Source of the DNA: Natronorubrum texcoconense
GTDB taxonomy: Archaea > Halobacteriota > Halobacteria > Halobacteriales > Natrialbaceae
Assembly (NCBI RefSeq): GCF_900100335.1
Contig: NZ_FNFE01000002.1
Coordinates: 789,061 to 853,060 of the forward strand
Direction of reading: 5' to 3'
Length of the DNA: 64,000 bases
Shown: piece by piece, positions 53,828 through 62,699 of the stretch
Position numbering within the stretch: the first letter of the stretch is position 1
How the letters are laid out: each line of letters opens with the position of its first letter
Notes under the pieces: generated by a model
Database searches by the model: none
Told to the model about the DNA's origin: nothing
Seen by the model: only the letters and a program-made list of their open reading frames with translations
Translations under genes and position numbers: made by a program

Positions 53828-55129
53828 TCACTCGAACGACGCCGTTCCGTCGTCGAAGGCGAGTCGCTCGCGCTCGAGCACGGTGACCGACTCCCCGAGA
53901 TCGGAGAGCAGCGCTTCCGAAACGCGGAACTCGGCGAGATCCGTCGTGTTTTCGATCCATACGACCCGGGCCGTCTCGGGATCGTAGCCGCCGAGGGCGT
54001 TCAGCGCGACCCGGAGCGCGAGTTCGTCGTCCGGCGCGACGGCGGGAAGTTTCGCCTTGGAGAGCGAGCCGCTCGTCAGCGCGTTCGCGTAGGTCTTCTT
54101 CAGATCGAGCTGGTCGACCGCTTCTCGTCGGGTGATATCTGCCAGCCCGATGCCGTTTCCGTTCCCGCTCGTCGCCTCGGTGAGCCCGCGGGCGTAGATC
54201 AGATCGATCGACGGCGTCTCCGGGTCCGGCGCGTTGAGGACGCGGTATCGGCCGATCACGTTCGTATCCATTCCCGCGCCGGAGATCTCCTTGCCGAGTT
54301 CGTCGACGACGAGGAGATCGATATCGTCGACCGGCAGCGTCGCCATCTCCTCGCGGGCACGCTCCAGCAGGGCGGGCTCGCGTCGCTCGAGTGACGGCCC
54401 GTCGATCGCTTCGATCACCCCGATCTCTTCGTGGAAATTTTCGACGAGTGCGAGTCCGCCGAGCAGCGGAACCGAATCCCTGATGGCTGGGACCAGCGAC
54501 TCGATGGTCGGCACGTAGCCGCGGTCGAGCGCCGTCGAGTGAAACGCCTGGGCGCCCCGCTGCTTGCCGAGCCCGACCGCGAGCATCTTGCAGAGCCCGC
54601 TCTCGAGCGACCCGGTGAAGTTCGTGTGCGGCTTGACGCGATTGATCACCAGGACGGCGTCCGCCTCGAGCGCGGCGGTGGAGAAGTAAACCGGCGTCGT
54701 CATCCCGTCGACGTCGACCTCGTCGAGCGTCTCGACGTCCATCCGCGCGTCGATCGGTGCACCGACGTACTCCTCGGTGAGCCCCAGCGCGGCGAGGATC
54801 TCCCGCTGGCCCTCGGGGGTCGCACCGCCGTGACTCCCCATCGCGGGGACGACGACCGGTTCGAACCCCCGGTCCTCGATGTACGAGACCGTCTCGGCCG
54901 TGACATCGGCGATCCGGTGGATACCCCTGCTTCCGACCCCCACGGCGATCGTTGCGCCGGGCTCGAGGTCGTCGAGCGCGAGTCGGTTTAGCTCCGAACG
55001 CGTCGTCGACAGCGGGTCGGAGAGCGTGCTCGTCGGCGGGTCGTAGCTGACGCGTGCGAACGGCGGGGAGCCCTGTGGCTCGATGAGCGGCCCGATATCT
55101 GCCCGGTCGGGAAAGTCCATACGCGTCAT
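53828..55129 (-). CDS. LarA-like (DUF2088) racemase/epimerase family protein
   Basis: A 433-residue protein related to nickel-dependent lactate racemase LarA. Visible motifs are AVGVGSRGIHRIADV, PAMGSHGGATPEGQREIL and NRVKPHTNFTGSLESGLCKMLAVGLGKQRGA, the last probably near the cofactor site. LarA homologues racemise or epimerise various 2-hydroxyacids and need the NPN nickel-pincer cofactor made by LarB, LarC and LarE; those genes are not in the window. It is divergent from the enolase-superfamily gene (82 bases apart). An internal ATG three codons downstream is an alternative start. Confidence 0.82.
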   Translation of the reverse strand: MTRMDFPDRADIGPLIEPQGSPPFARVSYDPPTSTLSDPLSTTRSELNRLALDDLEPGATIAVGVGSRGIHRIADVTAETVSYIEDRGFEPVVVPAMGSHGGATPEGQREILAALGLTEEYVGAPIDARMDVETLDEVDVDGMTTPVYFSTAALEADAVLVINRVKPHTNFTGSLESGLCKMLAVGLGKQRGAQAFHSTALDRGYVPTIESLVPAIRDSVPLLGGLALVENFHEEIGVIEAIDGPSLERREPALLERAREEMATLPVDDIDLLVVDELGKEISGAGMDTNVIGRYRVLNAPDPETPSIDLIYARGLTEATSGNGNGIGLADITRREAVDQLDLKKTYANALTSGSLSKAKLPAVAPDDELALRVALNALGGYDPETARVVWIENTTDLAEFRVSEALLSDLGESVTVLERERLAFDDGTASFE

Positions 55130-55180
55130 AATGGGACCGGCGTGTTAATTCCTCCTGAGAAAGAGTTGCCGATAGGTGAA

Positions 55181-55190
55181 TAAATTTAAA
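55181..55190 (+). promoter_or_regulatory. TATA-like promoter element for the enolase-superfamily operon
   Basis: TAAATTTAAA ends 21 bases before the ATG at 55212. Its centre is about 26-27 bases upstream of the start codon, as expected for a leaderless haloarchaeal transcript beginning at or next to the ATG. Confidence 0.5.
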
Positions 55191-55211
55191 CACACTCGTT
55201 CGTGACCGAGT

Positions 55212-56324
55212 ATGGAGATCGACCACGTCGAGTCACTTCCAGTCGCGATTCCGCTGGAAGAGCCGGTATCCTTCTCCAACAGAACGCTCACCTATCGCGA
55301 TCACGCGATCACGTACGTCCGAACCGAGAGCGGACTCGAGGGCGTCGGCTACTCGCTCGGCTACGAAGGCGCGGAACTAATCGCCGAGGCGGTTGAGTCG
55401 CTGCTCGAGCCGATGCTCGTCGGCGAAGATCCGCGAGACACCGAACGACTCTGGCGAGAGATGTACGACGGGACGGTTCAGATCGGTCGGTCGGGGCTGC
55501 TCCTTCGCGCCATCTCGACCGTCGACATCGCCCTCTGGGACCTCAAGGCGAAAGCCGCCGAGCAGCCGCTGTACAAACTCCTCGGCGGCTACGCCGACGC
55601 GGTACCGGCCTACGCGAGCGGCGGCTACTACCGCGACGAGAAGGGCCACGAGGGACTGCGTGACGAGCTGCGGCGCTACGTGGATGAGGGCCACGACGTC
55701 GTCAAGATGAAGGTCGGACGACGGTCGGTTTCCGAGGAAACGGCACGCGTCGCGGCCGCTCGCGACGAGATCGGGGACGATCGAACGCTGTTGCTCGACG
55801 CGAACGGGGCCTGGTCGACGGCGACGGAGGCCATTCGGGCCTGCCGCGCGTTCGAACCGTACGACCCCTACTTCATCGAAGAGCCCGTGATGATCGACAG
55901 CGTCGAGGCGATGGCCGCCGTCAACGACGCGATCCCGTACCCGGTCGCGACCGGCGAACTCGAGGGCCCGCGATACGACTTCGAACGGCTGTACAGCGAC
56001 GGCGCCGCGGACGTGCTCCAGCCCGACGCCACCGTCTGTGGCGGCATCACCGAGTGGCTCAAGATCGCCCATCACGCCGCCGCCCTCGACGTACCGATCG
56101 CCCCGCACTACAACTGGAACCTGCACGCGTCACTGGTCGGCGCCATCGAGAACGCGCTCTGGGTGGAGTACTTCTACCGTGACATGGACGTGAAGGTCTT
56201 CGACGACATCGTCGAAGCGCCGCTCCGGCCGGACGACGGCGGCGTGATTCCACTCCCGGACGAGCCGGGCCACGGCGTACGGTTAGACGAGGCCGCGATC
56301 GAGCAGTTCCGAACGGACGACTGA
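55212..56324 (+). CDS. Enolase-superfamily mandelate racemase/muconate lactonizing enzyme-like protein
   Basis: A 370-residue enzyme. The KxK motif VKMKVG provides the general base, metal ligands are in LLLDANGAW, YFIEEPVM and PVATGELEG, and the His at the end of the barrel is in IAPHYNWN. This set fits the mandelate-racemase subgroup (acid sugar dehydratases and racemases). The substrate is a carboxylate with an alpha proton; candidates are hexonates, 6-deoxyhexonates or 2-hydroxyacids. It leads a three-gene same-strand run with a second enolase-superfamily gene and the CoA-transferase. Confidence 0.88.
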   Translation: MEIDHVESLPVAIPLEEPVSFSNRTLTYRDHAITYVRTESGLEGVGYSLGYEGAELIAEAVESLLEPMLVGEDPRDTERLWREMYDGTVQIGRSGLLLRAISTVDIALWDLKAKAAEQPLYKLLGGYADAVPAYASGGYYRDEKGHEGLRDELRRYVDEGHDVVKMKVGRRSVSEETARVAAARDEIGDDRTLLLDANGAWSTATEAIRACRAFEPYDPYFIEEPVMIDSVEAMAAVNDAIPYPVATGELEGPRYDFERLYSDGAADVLQPDATVCGGITEWLKIAHHAAALDVPIAPHYNWNLHASLVGAIENALWVEYFYRDMDVKVFDDIVEAPLRPDDGGVIPLPDEPGHGVRLDEAAIEQFRTDD

Positions 56325-56356
56325 CGCCGAATTACCCGAACCACCGAACATTACAG

Positions 56357-57574
56357 ATGAAAGACTTCTCAAACCAAATCACGAACCGAGACGAGAGCCG
56401 CGACGTCGAAATCACGGACATCAACACCTGCGTCGTCGAGGGCAACTTCGAGTGGAACCTGATCACAATCGAGACCGACGCCGGCGTCACCGGCATCGGC
56501 GAGTCCTATCGGGGCGGCGGCGTCCACGAACTCGTCGAGTACACCAAGCGGTTCCTGATCGGCGAGAACCCCCTCGACGTCGAGCGACTCTACAGGCAGA
56601 TCATCCAGGAGATGTCGGGCCACGGCGGAACGACGGGAAAGGTCGTCACCGCCGCCTCCGGCATCGAGATCGCGTTGTGGGACGCAGCCGGGAAACTCCT
56701 CGACCTTCCAGTGTATCAACTCCTCGGCGGGAAGTTCCGCGACGAGGTCCGGATCTACTGTGACTGTCACGCCGGCGAAGCCTACGCCGTCGAGGACGGC
56801 TCTACCGAGTACGCCACCGCGGAGGCCTACTCGCCGGAGGCGTACGCCAACGAGGCCCGCCGCGTCGTCGACATGGGCTTTACCGCGCTCAAGTTCGACC
56901 TCGACCTCGAGATGGACAACGATCCCGACCCGTTCAACGGTCGCCTCACCAACGGCGCGATCGAACACAAACGCGAGATCGTCGAGGCCGTTCGCGAGGA
57001 GATCGGCTACGACGTCGATCTCGCCTTCGACTGCCACTGGGACTACTCCGTCGAGAGCGCGAAACGGCTCGCGTACAAGCTTCGGGAGTACGATCTGATG
57101 TGGCTCGAGGACCTGATCCCGCCGGAGAATATGGCCGCCCAGACGGAGGTCACGAAGGCGACGAAGACGCCCGTTGCGACCGGCGAGAACCGGTTCCGGG
57201 TGCACGAACTCTCCGAGCTAATCTACGATCACGGCGTCGACATCGTGACGCCGGACCCGACGACCGTCGGCGGACTCAAAGAGACGATGCGCATCGCCGA
57301 CCGCGCCGAGGAGAACTACATGCCGATCTCGCCGCACAACGTCTGCAGTCCGGTCGGCACGATGGCCTGTGTCCACCTCGGCGCCGCTATCCCGAACTTC
57401 GACCTCCTCGAGTACCACGCCCTCGAGGTCGACTGGTGGGACGACCTGATCGATCGGGACGAACCGCTCATCCAGGACGGCTACATCGAGGTGCCCGAGA
57501 AACCGGGCATCGGCGTCGAACTGGACGAGGACGTGGTCGAAGCGCACACGCTCGAGGGGACGACGACGTTCTGA
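56357..57574 (+). CDS. Enolase-superfamily sugar-acid dehydratase-like protein
   Basis: A 405-residue enzyme of the mandelate-racemase/galactonate-dehydratase type. LKFDLDLEMD is in the place of the KxK motif (only one Lys), metal ligands are in LAFDCHWDY, MWLEDLIPPEN and PVATGENRF, and the catalytic His is in ISPHNVCSP. The C-W-D-Y pattern and the ISPHN end match D-gluconate/D-galactonate-type dehydratases. It starts 32 bases after the previous gene. The two enolase-superfamily enzymes are clearly different, so they probably act on different isomers or steps. Confidence 0.88.
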   Translation: MKDFSNQITNRDESRDVEITDINTCVVEGNFEWNLITIETDAGVTGIGESYRGGGVHELVEYTKRFLIGENPLDVERLYRQIIQEMSGHGGTTGKVVTAASGIEIALWDAAGKLLDLPVYQLLGGKFRDEVRIYCDCHAGEAYAVEDGSTEYATAEAYSPEAYANEARRVVDMGFTALKFDLDLEMDNDPDPFNGRLTNGAIEHKREIVEAVREEIGYDVDLAFDCHWDYSVESAKRLAYKLREYDLMWLEDLIPPENMAAQTEVTKATKTPVATGENRFRVHELSELIYDHGVDIVTPDPTTVGGLKETMRIADRAEENYMPISPHNVCSPVGTMACVHLGAAIPNFDLLEYHALEVDWWDDLIDRDEPLIQDGYIEVPEKPGIGVELDEDVVEAHTLEGTTTF

Positions 57575-57636
57575 TCGGGCACCCACCGCTGCGGGCGAAT
57601 GCGTGGATTTACGTCGTTATCCGCGAGAGGTAGTCC

Positions 57637-58815
57637 ATGACATCGACTTCGGCGGCCCCGTTGGACGGCGTTCGCGTGATCGACTGTACACAGATGCTCT
57701 CCGGACCGTTCGCGACGCAACTGCTCGCGGATCTCGGTGCGGACGTCGTCAAGATCGAGCGTCCGAACCAGGGGGACATCACCCGCAGCGTCGGCCCGAC
57801 GGTCGGCAACTCGGAGATCACCGCTTACTTCGCGTCGTTGAACCGCGGGAAGCGTAGCGTCGAACTGGACCTATCGACCGCGGACGGCGCCGCCGCCCTC
57901 GAAGCGCTCGTCGAGACCGCGGACGTCCTCGTCGAGAACTACCGACCCGGGACGATGGCGAAGTGGGGCCTCGGCTACGACGACCTGCGAACGGTGCGCG
58001 AGGATCTCGTCTACTGTTCGATCTCGGGCTTCCTCGAGGGCCCGTACCGTGACCTTCCCGCCTTCGACATGGTGGTTCAGGCGCTGAGCGGCAGTATGAG
58101 CATCACCGGGGAAGCCGACGGACCGCCGGCGCGTCCGGGCATTCCGATCGGCGACATCTGTGCGGGGATGTACGCCGTTATCGGGATCACGACGGCGCTG
58201 TACGACGGGGCCGGCCAGTACATCGACGTGCCGATGTTCGAGGGGCTGGTGTCGTGGCTCACCGAGCGTGCGGGACGGACGTTCGTCACCGACGAACCGT
58301 ATCCGCGTCAGGGGACCGTCCATCCGACGCTCGCACCGTACCGAACGTTCGAGACGGCCGACGGCTGGTTCGCGGTCGCGATCGGCAGCGACGGCACCTG
58401 GCGGTCGCTCTGTGACGCGCTCGAGCGTTCCGACCTCGCGGCCGACGATCGATTCGAAACGAACGACGAGCGCGTCGCCAATCGGGAGGCGCTGACGGCC
58501 GAACTCGTCCCGGTGTTCGAGCGGCGGACGAACGACGAGTGGTTCGACCTGTTCCGCGATTACGGAATCCCCGGTGCACCCGTCAAGGATACGCGCGAAG
58601 TGTTCGAGGACGAGCACCTCCGGGCGAGCGGCGTCCTCTCCGACCTCGAGATCGACGGCGTCGAACTCCCGTTCCCCGTCTGTCCGATCGACTTTTCCGG
58701 ATCGACGACCCGGTCGGGACACGAACCGCCACGGCTCGGCGAGCACACCGCCCCCGTCCTCTCGGAGTCGCTTCCGGAAGAGACGGTGGCCGCGATCCTC
58801 GAGCGACGCGGGTAA
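57637..58815 (+). CDS. Family III CoA-transferase (CaiB/BaiF)
   Basis: A 392-residue protein with the family III patterns LDGVRVIDCTQMLSGPFATQLLADLGADVVKIE at the N-terminus and the catalytic Asp in GIPIGDICAGMYA. It moves CoA between organic acids by a mixed-anhydride mechanism. In this position it could activate the acid taken up by the TRAP transporter or a product of the dehydratases. It converges with the TRAP permease gene. Confidence 0.92.
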   Translation: MTSTSAAPLDGVRVIDCTQMLSGPFATQLLADLGADVVKIERPNQGDITRSVGPTVGNSEITAYFASLNRGKRSVELDLSTADGAAALEALVETADVLVENYRPGTMAKWGLGYDDLRTVREDLVYCSISGFLEGPYRDLPAFDMVVQALSGSMSITGEADGPPARPGIPIGDICAGMYAVIGITTALYDGAGQYIDVPMFEGLVSWLTERAGRTFVTDEPYPRQGTVHPTLAPYRTFETADGWFAVAIGSDGTWRSLCDALERSDLAADDRFETNDERVANREALTAELVPVFERRTNDEWFDLFRDYGIPGAPVKDTREVFEDEHLRASGVLSDLEIDGVELPFPVCPIDFSGSTTRSGHEPPRLGEHTAPVLSESLPEETVAAILERRG

Positions 58816-58865
58816 CCGAGTCGACTCGCCCGGCCGAAAAAACGGTTCAGAGCGCGGAACCGCAG

Positions 58866-60857
58866 TTACGTGGAACTCGAGACGAACGGCGCGTCCCACC
58901 CGTTAGCGATGGCTCGCTCCGCGAAGAAGATCAGCGCGAACACGCCGATTCCGGCGAGCTGGAAGATGCGGCCCGGATACACCATGATGAACGCACCCAG
59001 CCAGAACAGCCCGAAGCGAAGCGGCAGCCTGAACCGTCGCTTGAGATCGAACGGGAAGTTGATCCCGTAGATGATCGTCAACGCGCCCGCGAGCACGACG
59101 AGCCCGGTGAAGACGGACTGGAGCCCGAGATCCGACGAGACGATCTCCGGGTGGTAGATGAACGAGATCGGGAGCACGAACAGGGGTGCAGCGATCGTGA
59201 TCGCGACGCCACACGTCTCCCAGAAGTTCGATTCGGCGATGCCGGAGGCGACCACGACTGCGATTGCGACGGGTGGCGTCACCCCGGCCATCACCGCGGC
59301 GTAAAACACCATGTAGTGGGCGGCCAGCTCCGGTACGCCGAACTGGTTGACGAACGCCGGTGCGACGAGCGTCGAGACGATGACGTACGCCGCGACTGTG
59401 GGCATACCGACTCCCATGACGATACAGACGGCCATCCCGAGCAGTACCGCGATGAGCAACACGCCACCGGAGAGATCCATCAGCAACAGCGCGATTCTCG
59501 AGGGGATCCCGGTCACCATCAACAGGTCGACGACACCGTTGACCGCAGCGAGGATGATAGCGATCGGGGCGAGGATGATCGCTCCACGACGGAAGCCACC
59601 GACCGTGTTCTTGAGTTCGGTGGTGAGCGCGTGTACGGGACCGTCGCTGTCCGTCCGGTCGGCGACGATTTCCTGCAACACTGGCGTTGCAAGGCCGAGC
59701 GTGACCATCGCCACGATGGTCCACAGCGCCGACGTCATCACCGTCCACTGGTAGTATCCGAGCGTCACGAGGAGGATACTGAACGGAATGCCGAAGCGAA
59801 TTCCCTCGACGATCTTGTCGTTGCGCGTCATCTGCTCGTCGAAGTAGTCCTGGAAGTCGAGCTCCTGGTCGCCGATCTCGTTAACCGAGGTGTAGTGAAC
59901 GGCGACCGCGATGCTGATCAGGAGGATCGCGGCGGGAATGAGTCCCGCGACGATGACGTCGATGTACGCGATGCCCAGGAACGACGCCATGACGAACGCG
60001 GACGCCCCCATCACCGGCGGGAGTACCTGACCGGACGTCGACGCGGTCCCTTCGATGGCCGCCGCGGTCCGCCCTCTGAGACCGGAGTCCATCATCGTCG
60101 GAATCGTAAACGATCCCGTCATTCCGGCGTTCGCGGCGTAGCTGCCGTTGATCGAACCGATAACGGCACTCGCCAGCACTGCCGTCTGGGCGACGCCGGA
60201 TTCGATGTACTTGGCGGTGACGATGGCGATTCGTAGTATGAGGTCGAACGCGCCGTAGGCGAACAGTAACCCGGCATACAGCAGGAACGGCGCGATCCAC
60301 GCACCCGTCAGCTGGGTCAACGAGCCGTAGAACCCTGCCATATCGGTGATCAACATCTGCAACATGAACGTGGTGCTGATGCCGCCGTGGCCGAGGATGC
60401 CGGGAACCAGATAGCCGTAGATGGAGTAAACCATCGCCCCGCCGATGAGCACCAGGAAGACGTTCCCGTACGACCGCCAGGTCAGATACAGGATGACCGC
60501 GATGACCAGCCAGGCGAGGTTGTACTCGTAGTCGTACGCCCATCCCTGTCGATCCTGATACATCCCCTCGAAGTTCAGGAACATATACGTGCTCGCGACG
60601 GCCATAACGGCGAAGCACGCAGCGAGGATCAGCAGATCCAGATAGTCTTCGTCCGCTATCGACTCTCTGGCCTGGTCGAGCACGTACAAGGCGAGAATCG
60701 AACCGATGAACAACACACCGTACTGCGCTCGAGGAAGCGTCTGGGTCCACATCCAGAACAGCACGATCGCCCAGAAGACGATCGCACCGACGGTGACGGC
60801 GTTATCGAGTAGTTTTACACTGGCTTGCTGTACTGGCGTCGTCGTTTCTGTACTCAT
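58866..60857 (-). CDS. TAXI-type TRAP transporter, fused permease
   Basis: A 663-residue membrane protein of the fused TRAP type with about 16-18 hydrophobic segments. Diagnostic patterns are SAVIGSINGSYAANAGMTGSFTIPTMMDSG in the first half and CIVMGVGMPTVAAYVIVSTLVAP in the second. It lacks the long hydrophilic insert seen in the permease at 41189-43519. The binding-protein gene is 71 bases upstream on the same strand. Together they form a complete uptake system, probably for the carboxylate metabolised by the neighbouring genes. Confidence 0.93.
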   Translation of the reverse strand: MSTETTTPVQQASVKLLDNAVTVGAIVFWAIVLFWMWTQTLPRAQYGVLFIGSILALYVLDQARESIADEDYLDLLILAACFAVMAVASTYMFLNFEGMYQDRQGWAYDYEYNLAWLVIAVILYLTWRSYGNVFLVLIGGAMVYSIYGYLVPGILGHGGISTTFMLQMLITDMAGFYGSLTQLTGAWIAPFLLYAGLLFAYGAFDLILRIAIVTAKYIESGVAQTAVLASAVIGSINGSYAANAGMTGSFTIPTMMDSGLRGRTAAAIEGTASTSGQVLPPVMGASAFVMASFLGIAYIDVIVAGLIPAAILLISIAVAVHYTSVNEIGDQELDFQDYFDEQMTRNDKIVEGIRFGIPFSILLVTLGYYQWTVMTSALWTIVAMVTLGLATPVLQEIVADRTDSDGPVHALTTELKNTVGGFRRGAIILAPIAIILAAVNGVVDLLMVTGIPSRIALLLMDLSGGVLLIAVLLGMAVCIVMGVGMPTVAAYVIVSTLVAPAFVNQFGVPELAAHYMVFYAAVMAGVTPPVAIAVVVASGIAESNFWETCGVAITIAAPLFVLPISFIYHPEIVSSDLGLQSVFTGLVVLAGALTIIYGINFPFDLKRRFRLPLRFGLFWLGAFIMVYPGRIFQLAGIGVFALIFFAERAIANGWDAPFVSSST

Positions 60858-60928
60858 GGGGTCACTGTGGATGAGTTCGGTATGGTTCTGGGGGAGGGTC
60901 AGAAGATCGGTTCAGTCAACTAATCGTC

Positions 60929-61990
60929 TCAGAAGTACTCACCGGCTTCGTCCGGATCGCCGACGACCCAGTCGTCGTTCCAGACCCCCGCATCCTGGTA
61001 GTACTCGGCGGCACCGGGATGGAACGGATAGTCGTCCATTCCGGCAGCGGCCATCTCTTCTGCACCATCCGGCGTGAACCGCTCTTCGGCGTCACGGACG
61101 GCATCTCCGTGTTCGTCCGCGACGCGCATGATCTCGTAGACCGCATCCTCCGGCGTGTCGTGGTGGAACGTGAACGTCACCTCGAGGTCCCAGGCAACGA
61201 TTTCGTCCGCACCGATATCCTGTTGCCAGTTGAAATCCTCCACGACGTCGTCGTATTCGACGAAGCCAGCGCCGTCGTAGCTCTCGATCGACTCGACGAG
61301 TGCGTCGGTGTGTTCGACGTACTGGACGTCGGTGCGAGCGTCGTATTCGACGACCCAGCCGGTGTTTCCGACGCCGGGCGTCCCGTACGCGATCGCGGCG
61401 TCGATGTTCCCCTCCTCCATCGCACCCGGCGCGTCGGAGACGTCCATGTCGACGATCTCCATCTCGTCGTAGACGTCAGCCGTCGGGTCCTGAGACCACA
61501 CGTCGAGCGTCGTCTCGCGAGTGGAGAACCCCGGTTCGGCCGGATAGACCGTCGCACCGGCGAGGTCGTCGAACGTTTCGATGTCCGTATCCTCGCGCGC
61601 GACGAGGTAGATACTGTACGGGAAACCGAGGAATCCCTGCCACGGGAGCGTGTCGACGGGATCTTCCTCGAACTCGCCGACCTGTTCCCGTGCTTTTGAC
61701 ATCGAGTTATTGTCGACGATTCCCGCGTCGAACTCGCCGTCGGCCATCCGATAGGCCGTTCCGATGTAGCCGGGGCTCTCGATCGTCGAGTACATCACCT
61801 CGTCGCTGTGCTCTCCGACGGCAGACTCCATCGCGAGCCCGACGTCGAAGGTACCACCGGTGGACGTGCCGACACGAACTTCTTGCGTTTCGTCCCCCGT
61901 ACAGCCAGCGAGTCCAACGACACTTATCCCGGCAGCGGTCTGAACGAATCGCCTTCTTGTCAGATTCCCACCATTGCCATTTCTAATCAT
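60929..61990 (-). CDS. TAXI-type TRAP solute-binding lipoprotein, normal order
   Basis: A 353-residue protein with a Tat signal (LTRRRFVQTAA, 10-20) and lipobox GLAGC (Cys30). The canonical TAXI order is kept: EVRVGTSTGGTFDVGLAME (37-55), FDAGIVDNNS, then IETFDDLAGATVYPAEPGFST (137-157), then MEEGNIDAAIAYG (191-203), ending YPFHPGAAEYYQDAGVWNDDW. It binds a carboxylate outside the cell for the permease downstream. It is the internal reference showing that the other binding protein in this window is permuted. Confidence 0.93.
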   Translation of the reverse strand: MIRNGNGGNLTRRRFVQTAAGISVVGLAGCTGDETQEVRVGTSTGGTFDVGLAMESAVGEHSDEVMYSTIESPGYIGTAYRMADGEFDAGIVDNNSMSKAREQVGEFEEDPVDTLPWQGFLGFPYSIYLVAREDTDIETFDDLAGATVYPAEPGFSTRETTLDVWSQDPTADVYDEMEIVDMDVSDAPGAMEEGNIDAAIAYGTPGVGNTGWVVEYDARTDVQYVEHTDALVESIESYDGAGFVEYDDVVEDFNWQQDIGADEIVAWDLEVTFTFHHDTPEDAVYEIMRVADEHGDAVRDAEERFTPDGAEEMAAAGMDDYPFHPGAAEYYQDAGVWNDDWVVGDPDEAGEYF

Positions 61991-62022
61991 GCGTGCACGA
62001 CTATGTGTGTGTCATCACCTCA

Positions 62023-62080
62023 CATAAAGGTACCCCCAAGGACCTATATTACATAAAGGGACCCCTGCAGGCATATAACA
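62023..62080. repeat. Imperfect 29-base tandem repeat upstream of the TAXI-TRAP operon
   Basis: Two 29-base units at 62023-62051 and 62052-62080. Both begin ACATAAAGG, then C-rich (TACCCC/GACCCC), and end in CTATATT or CATATAAC. Each carries a TATA-like motif on the minus strand. They lie 30-90 bases upstream of the binding-protein gene and could be alternative promoters or a two-site operator. Confidence 0.55.
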
Positions 62081-62453
62081 CACAGCGAGCAGCGACCGTG
62101 ACCGAATATACCGACCACCGCCACCAAACGATAATTCGGCCCAATCGTGACGGCAACAGACCCTGCTTCAGTGGCATCCAAACTAGCTTGAGCTGCCGAC
62201 TTGCGCTGCTTTCGTCCCGGGCATTCGCACTTTTCTCGACGATGGCGACCGAATGGTCACCAGTCCATCCGTCCTTCGATCGCCGCCCAACTCGAGAGAA
62301 CGAACCTCACGATTGATTTCAGTAGCTACTCTCTCAGCAGGAGCCACGACCATCCGTTCGGGTTCGATGACGAACGTGACCGTACACACAGCAGCCACGA
62401 GCGGGCTTCTTCAACGGTCGTGCGGACACTTCCCCTGACACTCGGACACAGGG

Positions 62454-62461
62454 ATTTAATA
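62454..62461 (+). promoter_or_regulatory. TATA-like element for the 71-residue membrane protein gene
   Basis: TTTAATAT is centred 26-27 bases before the ATG at 62484, fitting a leaderless promoter. Confidence 0.45.
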
Positions 62462-62483
62462 TCGTCCGTTCGGACGTACCACT

Positions 62484-62699
62484 ATGGTCTCGGACGGAAA
62501 CAGCCCTGACGTTCCCGAACAAACGATCGGTCAACGCGTGTTGAACGGTCTGGATCGCCTGCAAACGGCGTACAACGACATCGAAAACAGGACTCACAGT
62601 GTGCTGCCGACGATCTCACGTGGCCTGGAATTGGTGCTCGCAGTCGCCCTGTTCGTTGGGCTCGGGTACTGGCTCTACACGTTCCTGCTGGTCCCGTGA
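62484..62699 (+). CDS. Small single-span membrane protein (71 aa)
   Basis: A 71-residue protein, MVSDGNSPDVPEQTIGQRV at the start, with an amphipathic helical part and one hydrophobic segment at about 50-70 (LELVLAVALFVGLGYWLYTF). It is not assigned to a family. The promoter position and acidic N-terminus support it as real. Confidence 0.65.
   Translation: MVSDGNSPDVPEQTIGQRVLNGLDRLQTAYNDIENRTHSVLPTISRGLELVLAVALFVGLGYWLYTFLLVP

Larger units (their letters stand above)
61991..62483. other. Intergenic region before the small membrane protein gene
   Basis: 493 bases between divergent starts. Apart from the 29-base tandem repeats and the TATA-like TTTAATAT at 62454-62461, I see nothing I can support. 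Short open frames here look non-coding. Confidence 0.5.
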
